From JAQGMO01 sp050954505 (lineage in GTDB: Bacteria > Pseudomonadota > Gammaproteobacteria > Burkholderiales > Burkholderiaceae_D): a DNA stretch of 7,392 nt. Numbering within the stretch: the stretch's first letter is position 1; each line of letters begins with the position of its first letter. The position numbers and the translations under genes were made by a program. Positions 1 through 4,530 of the stretch are shown piece by piece. The stretch covers positions 1-7,392 of the forward strand of contig JBPBPY010000501.1 in the NCBI GenBank assembly GCA_050954505.1, read 5' to 3'. The notes below the pieces were generated by a model. The model had not been told where the DNA came from. It searched no databases and saw only the letters and a program-made list of their open reading frames with translations.

Positions 1-214
1 ACTCGTCAAGCCACGCGCGGATTGCATCGAGATTGACACGCCGGTCGCTGGCTTGCCAGACAATGCCGGGCAAGGCGGCGGCAAAGTGTACGGCATGCTG
101 GCCGGTGCCGCTGCCGATTTCAAGCACGCGGTCGCCCTTTTGAAGCAAGCCGCGCAAGGCTTCCAGAATGGCAGGACTGTTACGGGCGCAGGAGGGCGAA
201 AAAGGTTTGCTCAT
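1..214 (-). CDS. DUF938-type SAM-dependent methyltransferase, N-terminal part (cut by window edge)
   Basis: Only the first 71 codons lie in the window; the gene continues past position 1. The translation starts MSKPFSPSCARNSPAIL and carries a glycine-rich SAM-binding motif I, VLEIGSGTGQHAVHFA, at about residues 30-45. WQASDRRVNLDAI follows at about 53-65, where the second Rossmann strand ends. The 'SPSCARN' start, 'GSGTGQH' and the 'W.ASD' strand end are characteristic of the DUF938 family of small (about 200 residue) class I methyltransferase-like proteins, whose substrate is unknown. The start at 214 is the only in-frame ATG near the conserved N-terminus; an ATG 13 bases upstream is out of frame. 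No strong Shine-Dalgarno precedes it. It lies 60 bases downstream of the Crp/Fnr gene on the same strand, so co-transcription is plausible. Family call is fairly sure; enzymatic activity is inferred from motif I only. Confidence 0.85.
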   Translation of the reverse strand, partial: MSKPFSPSCARNSPAILEALRGLLQKGDRVLEIGSGTGQHAVHFAAALPGIVWQASDRRVNLDAIRAWLDE

Positions 215-221
215 GGGCCGG

Positions 222-241
222 GATCATGACAGATCATGACA
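222..241. repeat. 10-bp tandem direct repeat, GATCATGACA x2
   Basis: Two exact copies of GATCATGACA stand head to tail (222-231 and 232-241), each containing the palindrome TCATGA. They fall in the 60-base gap between the Crp/Fnr stop and the DUF938-type start, so both copies sit within about 30 bases upstream of that start. A 10-base period puts the two sites on the same DNA face, which would suit a protein binding site. With only two copies, a chance slippage duplication is equally possible. Confidence 0.5.
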
Positions 242-274
242 GCCGCAGGCCGCAAGGTGATGCAAGTTGATGCC

Positions 275-1036
275 TTAAGCGGCAATCAGGGCGTCGGAGC
301 GCATGCGGTCGTTGAGTGCATCCTTGCGCATGCGTTCATAGACCTTGCGCACCACGGAATAACACTCGCATACCTCGGCTTCCAGGCCGGCGCGGTCGGT
401 AACCGTGATATGACCACGGGTATAGTGGATCAGTCCGGCACTTTGCAGTTTCTTGGCGGCCTCGGTCACGCTTTCGCGCCGTACGCCCAGAGTGGTGGCA
501 ATGAATTCCTGCGTCATGCTCAGTTCATTCGATGGCAGGCGGTCCAGTGAAGACAGCAGGCAACGGCAGAATTGCTGGTCGATCGAATGGTGGCGGTTGC
601 AAGCCGCCGTCTGGGTGATTTGCGTGAGCAAGGCCTGGGTGTAGCGCAACAGGATGTGCTGCACGCTTTCGCAATGCTTGAACTCATCGCGGATCACGCT
701 TTCCTTGAGCCGGTACGCCATGCCGGCGCTTTTGACCATGGTCGGGCTGTGGGAAGTTTCACCCCCCATGAACAGGCCGACACCCACCATGCCTTCATTG
801 CCGATCACGGCAGTTTCGGTCGTCGAGCCATTCTGCGTCACATACAGCAGCGAAACGATGCAGGTGGCGAGAAAATACACATGACGCATTTGCGAGCCGG
901 TTTCATACAGCGGCTGGCCAATCTTCAACTGCACCGGTTCCAGGTGCGGCAGCAGGCGTTCAAAGTCGGCTTCAGGCAAGGCTGCCAGCAACAGGTTTTG
1001 CTTGGGGGTGTACTGGGCGATGTGTGCGATAGGCAT
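275..1036 (-). CDS. Crp/Fnr family transcriptional regulator
   Basis: 253-residue DNA-binding regulator with the two-domain Crp/Fnr plan. Residues about 20-125 form a cyclic-nucleotide-binding-type beta-roll (LPHLEPVQLKIGQPLYETG, later IGNEGMVGVGLFMGG). A long dimer helix follows at about 125-155, then a winged helix-turn-helix at about 172-215 with recognition-helix sequence LGVRRESVTEAAKKLQSAGLI, matching the SRETVxRxLxxLexxGLI pattern of the family. The Arg-Ser pair that contacts cAMP in E. coli CRP is not recognisable (SHSPTMV stands there), and there is no N-terminal Cys cluster as in FNR, so both cAMP and Fe-S sensing look unlikely; the ligand is unknown. The start is supported by AGGAAG five bases upstream. 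The last 18 residues before the final Ala are a 9-residue duplication (RMRKDALND/RMRSDALIA). The targets cannot be told from the sequence; the gene may be transcribed with the DUF938-type gene downstream. Confidence 0.93.
   Translation of the reverse strand: MPIAHIAQYTPKQNLLLAALPEADFERLLPHLEPVQLKIGQPLYETGSQMRHVYFLATCIVSLLYVTQNGSTTETAVIGNEGMVGVGLFMGGETSHSPTMVKSAGMAYRLKESVIRDEFKHCESVQHILLRYTQALLTQITQTAACNRHHSIDQQFCRCLLSSLDRLPSNELSMTQEFIATTLGVRRESVTEAAKKLQSAGLIHYTRGHITVTDRAGLEAEVCECYSVVRKVYERMRKDALNDRMRSDALIAA
281..334 (-). repeat. 27-bp in-frame tandem duplication at the end of the Crp/Fnr gene
   Basis: Two adjacent 27-base units (308-334 and 281-307 on the minus strand) both begin CGCATGCGC and encode RMRKDALND and RMRSDALIA, residues 235-243 and 244-252. 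Six of nine residues are identical. The units have diverged at several silent and non-silent positions, so the duplication is not recent. It lies outside the conserved helix-turn-helix domain and forms a short charged C-terminal tail. Confidence 0.6.
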
Positions 1037-1041
1037 GTTTT

Positions 1042-1048
1042 CTTCCTC
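1042..1048 (-). promoter_or_regulatory. Shine-Dalgarno of the Crp/Fnr gene (GAGGAAG)
   Basis: On the minus strand GAGGAAG is followed by AAAAC and then ATG at 1036, a five-base spacing. This fixes the start of the Crp/Fnr gene and rules against longer readings. Confidence 0.8.
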
Positions 1049-1287
1049 GGCGGTTGATACGGTGCGGTTGGCTCACTCGAAGGGAACATGCTGCAAGACA
1101 AAAGCAGCCTGTCGATTCAAGCGAACTGGCAGCGCGAACTTGCCAGACATTGCCACCACTGCAGAACCTGAGGCCGGGTGGGCGACTGCCAACCCGATTA
1201 TTCGCCAGGGACTTGCATCGGGACTGCACCAGACCTGCAACGGCAGGCCGTGGTGTGTTCCCGAGTCAGGGTAACGAATGTGCGCAA

Positions 1288-1313
1288 AAACACCGTGTTT
1301 CCATATTTATAAT
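1288..1313 (+). promoter_or_regulatory. 13-base palindrome next to a perfect TATAAT (candidate operator/promoter)
   Basis: AAACAC-C-GTGTTT (1288-1300) is a perfect inverted repeat with 6-base arms. Seven bases further on is TATAAT (1308-1313), a perfect -10 hexamer on the plus strand. The palindrome covers the place where the spacer and -35 element would sit, but no TTGACA-like -35 is present, so a promoter here would need an activator. On the minus strand the same A/T patch reads TATAAA (1311-1306) and could serve the Crp/Fnr gene with a leader of roughly 260 bases, again without a good -35. Which strand is used, if either, cannot be decided from sequence. Confidence 0.3.
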
Positions 1314-1341
1314 TTCTGCTTGAGAGGATCGTCGCAGAAAT
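1312..1341. repeat. 8-bp inverted repeat (ATTTCTGC/GCAGAAAT)
   Basis: ATTTCTGC (1312-1319) and GCAGAAAT (1334-1341) are perfect inverted copies separated by 14 bases. The structure begins 50 bases downstream of the methyltransferase stop. As a terminator it would be weak: the stem is A/T-rich, the loop long, and no T-run follows on either strand (on the minus strand TATAAATATGG follows). It could instead be a protein site or an mRNA 3'-end stabiliser. Confidence 0.35.
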
Positions 1342-1355
1342 CCGCCTTGCTGCGC

Positions 1356-1372
1356 ATCGGCGTTACACCGAT
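1356..1372 (-). terminator. Short hairpin downstream of the methyltransferase stop (weak terminator candidate)
   Basis: In minus-strand RNA ATCGGTG-TAA-CGCCGAT forms a 7-bp stem with one G-U pair and a 3-base loop, starting 18 bases after the TAA of the methyltransferase gene. Location and tight loop suit a 3'-end structure, but there is no U-tract after it, so it is not a classical rho-independent terminator. In plus-strand RNA the stem has a C-A mismatch, which favours the minus-strand reading. Confidence 0.35.
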
Positions 1373-1390
1373 TCGACTGTGGGATTTTTC

Positions 1391-2212
1391 TTACAAGGTG
1401 GTGAAGAACCGTTCCTGCATTTCTTCCAGACCGACATCGCGCAGCACCTTGGCCAGGCGCTCGGCCGGACGCTGGCGCGGCAGGTCGCGATAGCTGGCGA
1501 TGATCAACTCGTTTTTCATCGAATGCTCCCAACCCACGAGTTCGGTGACATTGACTTGGTAGCCATGTGCTTCGAGCTGCAGGCAGCGCAATACATTGGT
1601 CAGCTGACTGCCGAATTCACGTGTATGCAAGGGATGGCGCCAGAGTTCGGTCAAGGCATCGCGGGCCATGCTGCGACTCTTGTTCTTTTTCAGCACGCTG
1701 GCCACTTCAGCCTGGCAGCACGGCACCACGACGATGAAGCGGGCTTTCTTCTTGAGGGCAAAGTGGATGGCATCATCGGTCGCTGTATTGCAGGCATGCA
1801 GCGCAGTGACCACATCGATGCGCTCGGGCAGCAATGGCGAGTCGATCGATTCAGCCACCGACAGGTTAAGGAACGACATGCCGGCAAAGCCCAGCCGGGA
1901 AGCCAGCTCGCGCGAGCGTGTCACCAGTTCGTCGCGGGTTTCGATGCCGTAGATGTGTGAGGTTTTGCCAGACGCCTTGAAAAACAGATCGTGGAGAATG
2001 AAACCGAGGTAGGACTTGCCTGCCCCATGGTCGACCAGGCGAATGTCGGCATGGTCCTGCTGTACTTGCTTGAGCAGCGGTTCGATGAACTGGAACAGGT
2101 GATACACCTGCTTGAGCTTGCGCCGGCTGTCCTGGTTCATTTTTCCATCGCGCGTCAGGATGTGCAATTCCTTGAGCAACTCGATCGACTGGCCTTCTTT
2201 GATGTCATGCAT
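1391..2212 (-). CDS. Class I SAM-dependent methyltransferase (Methyltransf_32/METTL25-like)
   Basis: 273 residues from the preferred ATG at 2212 (MHDIKEGQSIELLKEL). A modified glycine motif I, LVDHGAGKSYLGFIL, lies at about residues 59-73 and an acidic strand end, YGIETRDEL, at about 88-96. The motif ALHACNTATDDAI is at about 137-149 and VVVPCCQAEVA at about 162-172. This 'DxGaGKsyLg ... LHACdtATDdAi ... PCCq' series marks the Methyltransf_32 type of cytoplasmic class I methyltransferases, related to eukaryotic METTL25/RRNAD1; the bacterial substrate is unknown to me. The frame is open up to 2347, giving 318 residues, but the extra 45 residues are Arg-rich, unconserved in look and overlap the divergent promoter region, so the shorter start is chosen; it lacks a clear Shine-Dalgarno. 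It is divergent from tamAB, with no evident functional link. Confidence 0.85.
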   Translation of the reverse strand: MHDIKEGQSIELLKELHILTRDGKMNQDSRRKLKQVYHLFQFIEPLLKQVQQDHADIRLVDHGAGKSYLGFILHDLFFKASGKTSHIYGIETRDELVTRSRELASRLGFAGMSFLNLSVAESIDSPLLPERIDVVTALHACNTATDDAIHFALKKKARFIVVVPCCQAEVASVLKKNKSRSMARDALTELWRHPLHTREFGSQLTNVLRCLQLEAHGYQVNVTELVGWEHSMKNELIIASYRDLPRQRPAERLAKVLRDVGLEEMQERFFTTL

Positions 2213-2604
2213 GATGATGGGGCGTGCACGCGGCACGCCGGTTTCCTGAAATGGGTGAATTAACCGACAGTGTAGGGGAACTCGGCCGCCACGTCGCTTT
2301 TCGCTCCGCCAGCGCGACTTCGCCGATAATGTCTCCTGCCCGTTCAACCTTGCCGCACGCGTGCGGCGATTCGCCAGGAACCGCCATCATCTTGACCACC
2401 GATCCTTGCTTGCGCAATGCGCCGGCTGCCCGTTTGCCCATCGCAGCTGGAACGCCAGCCGGTTTGCCTGCGCGGCGGTGTGCATCTGCTGCAGCGCTGT
2501 CGTGCGTCGGTGCGTTGCGCCTCGGATTGCTGCGCTGCGGTTTGCGGTCTGGGGCACAGCGGCGTTCGCGCCCGGGTTTGCTGCCGGGTTTGCTGTTTGC
2601 TGCA
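2213..2604. other. Divergent intergenic region between the methyltransferase gene and tamA
   Basis: About 390 bases lie between the two divergent starts. The tamA frame is open back to a GTG at 2224. The codons before about 2560 are unlike those of tamA proper, however: many TTG, TGC and CCT codons, mixed third positions, and a translation rich in Cys, Pro and Arg with no domain. I read most of it as non-coding control DNA. A possible minus-strand -10 (TACACT) occurs at 2269-2274 without a good -35. TTGACC at 2392-2397 could be a plus-strand -35, but no acceptable -10 follows at the right distance. Overlapping palindromes occupy 2352-2375, and the tandem repeat starting at 2572 belongs to the tamA leader. 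Confidence 0.5.
2352..2375. promoter_or_regulatory. Overlapping 16-bp and 11-bp palindromes (candidate operator or alternative hairpins)
   Basis: GCCGCACGCGTGCGGC (2352-2367) is a perfect 16-bp palindrome. GGCGA-T-TCGCC (2365-2375) is a second perfect one, sharing GGC with the first. On DNA this could be a dimer-binding operator. In RNA the shared GGC can pair with only one of the two GCC partners, so the two hairpins exclude each other. No T-run follows on either strand, so it is not an ordinary terminator. It sits about 140 bases upstream of the methyltransferase start and about 230 bases upstream of the tamA ATG. Confidence 0.45.
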
Positions 2605-2712
2605 ATGCCGGACCTGCTGCCAGGTTCGATTTTCGGTTCGCTGCCTAATTCGCGCACTGGTTGGCTGCCAGGTTTGCGCACAGGTTCGCTGCCGGGATGG
2701 CTGAAAAACTTG
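2572..2712 (+). repeat. Degenerate 12/24-bp tandem repeat at the start of tamA
   Basis: The stretch starts with two exact copies of CCGGGTTTGCTG (2572-2583, 2584-2595). After a diverged piece come four 24-base units, each beginning CTGCC: 2617-2640, 2641-2664, 2665-2688 and 2689-2712. A fifth CTGCC begins at 2713. The tamA frame reads them as an octapeptide repeat: LPGSIFGS, LPNSRTGW, LPGLRTGS, LPGWLKNL. The units keep the frame but have diverged, so this is an older slippage-type expansion. It lies directly before the hydrophobic core of the TamA signal peptide. Confidence 0.7.
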
Positions 2713-4503
2713 CTGCCCGCTTTCCCGCCTGCCGCGCTGCTGGCTGCCATGCTGCTTGCCATTTCCAGCCTGTCGGCACAGGCTGCCGGCGAGCCGCAAT
2801 ATGCCGTGGAATTGCGCGGCGCCGGTGATTTTACGGCGTTTTTGCAAAACAATCTTTCCATTGTCGAACGCGCCAGCGACAGCGATGTCAGCGCTGAAGA
2901 ACTGCAGCGGCGCGTGGCTGTCACGCCGCACCAGATCCGCGACCTGCTGGCTACCGAAGGTTATTTTTCGCCCACGGTCGAAGGCGCGCTGGATGCTTCG
3001 GGAACGCGGCCGCTGGCGCGTTTCACAATTGCGCTCGGTGCGCCGGTGCTGGTCAGCGACGTTGCCATCGACTTTGCCGGCGCCATCGCGGACAACGCGC
3101 AAATGACCCGGCGCATTGCCGGCCTGCGCAGCCAGTGGAGCCTGTCTCCCGGGCAGCGCTTTCGCCAGGCCGCCTGGGACGACGCCAAGGCCGGCTTGCT
3201 CAAGAGCCTGCTGGCGCGCGACTACCCCGGCGCACGCATTTCCCGCAGCCAGGCGCTGGTCGATGCGCAGGCCGGCACGGTCAGGCTGGCAGTGACGGCC
3301 GACTCGGGACCGGCCTTCACCTTTGGCGTCTTGCAGATCGAGGGCCTGGACCGGTACGGGCGCAGCCGCATCGATGCGCTCAATCCCATCACCCCGGGCA
3401 TGCCCTATTCCCAGGAAAGCCTCAATGAACTGCAGGCGCGCCTGCAGGACAGCGGCTACTACCGTTCGGCATTCACCACCATCGAAGTCGATCCTTCTCA
3501 CCCCAGCCTGGTGCCGGTACGGGTGGACCTGAATGAAAACGAACGCAAGAAGCTGTCCTTCGGCGTGGGCGTGTCAACCGATGCCGGTCTCAATGGCCGG
3601 GTGAAATGGCTCAACCGCCAGTTTCTGGGACGCGACTGGCGCCTGGAGTCCGATCTGAAGGTCGACCGCAGCACCAAGGCCATCGGCAGCGACCTGTACT
3701 TCCCCACCGTCAGGGACGGGCTGCTGGCCGATGTCTTCGATGGCGCGTTTTCCGGCTGGCAGCCCAGCGTCGGCGCGCATTTCGAGCGCACCAACCTGCT
3801 GTCGGAGATCAATGACAAGCTCAATACCAGTGCACGCCTGACCAGTGCCGACAAAAACAATACCCACAGCTGGGCGCTGCAATTCTTCGCCGATCGCCAG
3901 CAGATTCCGGACCTGGCGCCCAACAACCGCCGTGCCCTGGTCGGCGCCTACAGCTATACGCGGCGGCGGCTCGATGTGCCGCTTTCGCCCACGCGCGGCT
4001 ATGTCGGCGCCATCGAGCTGGCCGCCGGTCCGAAAGGACCCGTGAATGTGCAAAACCTGGCGCGCGTCGTGCTGCGCGGCACCTGGCTGCATCCATTCGA
4101 CCGGCGCTGGAGCACCGTGCTGCGGGCCCAGGCCGGACAGGTATTCGGTGCGGCGCGCGAGAATGTCCCCGATGACCTGCTGTTTCGTACCGGTGGCGAC
4201 CAGACCGTGCGAGGCTTTGCCTACGACAGCCTGGGAGTGGCGCAAAATGGTGCCGTCGTTGGCGGCCGGGTGATGGCAATCCTGAGCGCCGAACTGGTGT
4301 ATCACTTCACCCCCCAGTGGGGCGCGGCGCTGTTTTCCGATGCCGGCAACGCCGCCGACGCCTGGCGCGATTTCCGCCTGGCCCAGGGCAGTGGCGTGGG
4401 GGCACGCTGGCGCAGTCCGATCGGCCCGGTCAATGTCGACCTGGCATTCGACCATGCCACCTGGCAGCCGCGCCTGCACTTTTCCGTCGGCTACGGATTT
4501 TGA
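2605..4503 (+). CDS. tamA: TamA: outer-membrane Omp85-family subunit of the translocation and assembly module
   Basis: 632 residues from the ATG at 2605; the frame is open back to a GTG at 2224 (759 residues). A signal-peptide core LLAAMLLAISSLSAQAA ends near residue 61, leaving about 571 mature residues, close to E. coli TamA. Three POTRA domains follow at about 65-148, 149-238 and 239-313. A 16-strand-type Omp85 barrel runs from about 318 to the end, with the conserved loop motif GGDQTVRGF at 530-538, the near-terminal GVGARWRSPIGPVNVDLAF and the C-terminal FSVGYGF, whose final Phe is the outer-membrane insertion signal. TamA works with the inner-membrane protein TamB, encoded 27 bases downstream, in outer-membrane protein assembly and lipid traffic. 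The start is uncertain: neither 2605 nor 2224 has a good Shine-Dalgarno. TTG at 2392 (AGGAA 11 bases before) or TTG at 2674 (38-residue signal peptide) are alternatives. BamA is excluded by having three rather than five POTRAs and by the tamB neighbour. Confidence 0.92.
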   Translation: MPDLLPGSIFGSLPNSRTGWLPGLRTGSLPGWLKNLLPAFPPAALLAAMLLAISSLSAQAAGEPQYAVELRGAGDFTAFLQNNLSIVERASDSDVSAEELQRRVAVTPHQIRDLLATEGYFSPTVEGALDASGTRPLARFTIALGAPVLVSDVAIDFAGAIADNAQMTRRIAGLRSQWSLSPGQRFRQAAWDDAKAGLLKSLLARDYPGARISRSQALVDAQAGTVRLAVTADSGPAFTFGVLQIEGLDRYGRSRIDALNPITPGMPYSQESLNELQARLQDSGYYRSAFTTIEVDPSHPSLVPVRVDLNENERKKLSFGVGVSTDAGLNGRVKWLNRQFLGRDWRLESDLKVDRSTKAIGSDLYFPTVRDGLLADVFDGAFSGWQPSVGAHFERTNLLSEINDKLNTSARLTSADKNNTHSWALQFFADRQQIPDLAPNNRRALVGAYSYTRRRLDVPLSPTRGYVGAIELAAGPKGPVNVQNLARVVLRGTWLHPFDRRWSTVLRAQAGQVFGAARENVPDDLLFRTGGDQTVRGFAYDSLGVAQNGAVVGGRVMAILSAELVYHFTPQWGAALFSDAGNAADAWRDFRLAQGSGVGARWRSPIGPVNVDLAFDHATWQPRLHFSVGYGF

Positions 4504-4518
4504 AAACGTTCGCCAAGC

Positions 4519-4524
4519 AGGGGG
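4519..4524 (+). promoter_or_regulatory. Shine-Dalgarno of tamB (AGGGGG)
   Basis: AGGGGG is followed by TCCGTG and then ATG at 4531, a six-base spacing. An in-frame GTG at 4528 immediately precedes the ATG but would be only three bases from the Shine-Dalgarno, so ATG at 4531 is the better start. Confidence 0.75.
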
Positions 4525-4530
4525 TCCGTG

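Larger units (their letters stand above)
1037..1390. other. 354-base intergenic region upstream of the Crp/Fnr gene
   Basis: This gap separates the start of the Crp/Fnr gene from the end of the methyltransferase gene; both are on the minus strand. It should hold the regulator's promoter and the methyltransferase terminator. I see no convincing sigma-70 promoter close to the regulator on the minus strand. Small structures present are a 7-bp direct repeat GCGAACT at 1121-1127 and 1134-1140, an inverted repeat CTGGCA/TGCCAG at 1126-1131 and 1141-1146, and the palindrome, TATAAT and hairpins at 1288-1372 listed separately. No credible small ORF fills it. The 1285-1345 stretch is visibly more A/T-rich than its surroundings. 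Confidence 0.6.

Noticed and set aside
1002..1323. Small plus-strand open frames in the gap upstream of the Crp/Fnr gene
   Set aside because: They overlap the regulator's start or promoter area, lack Shine-Dalgarno sequences and give composition-driven translations without recognisable features.
1312..1372. The two hairpins as a classical rho-independent terminator
   Set aside because: Neither stem is followed by a T-run on either strand; kept only as weak structural features.
2213..2347. 45-codon N-terminal extension of the minus-strand methyltransferase
   Set aside because: The extension is Arg-rich with no family resemblance and overlaps control DNA; the family-like sequence begins at the ATG at 2212.
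2392..2420. TTGACC ... CAATGC as a sigma-70 promoter for tamA
   Set aside because: The -35 is good but the hexamer 17 bases downstream matches the -10 consensus at only one position.
2205..2924. 239-codon minus-strand frame with repeated EPGS/KPGS motifs across the divergent region
   Set aside because: The apparent protein repeat is the reverse reading of the 12/24-bp DNA repeat in the tamA leader. The frame overlaps the tamA signal peptide and POTRA1 and has no recognisable domain.
2344..3501. 385-codon minus-strand frame opposite the tamA POTRA region
   Set aside because: Arg/Gln/Ala-rich, no domain, wholly antisense to tamA coding sequence.
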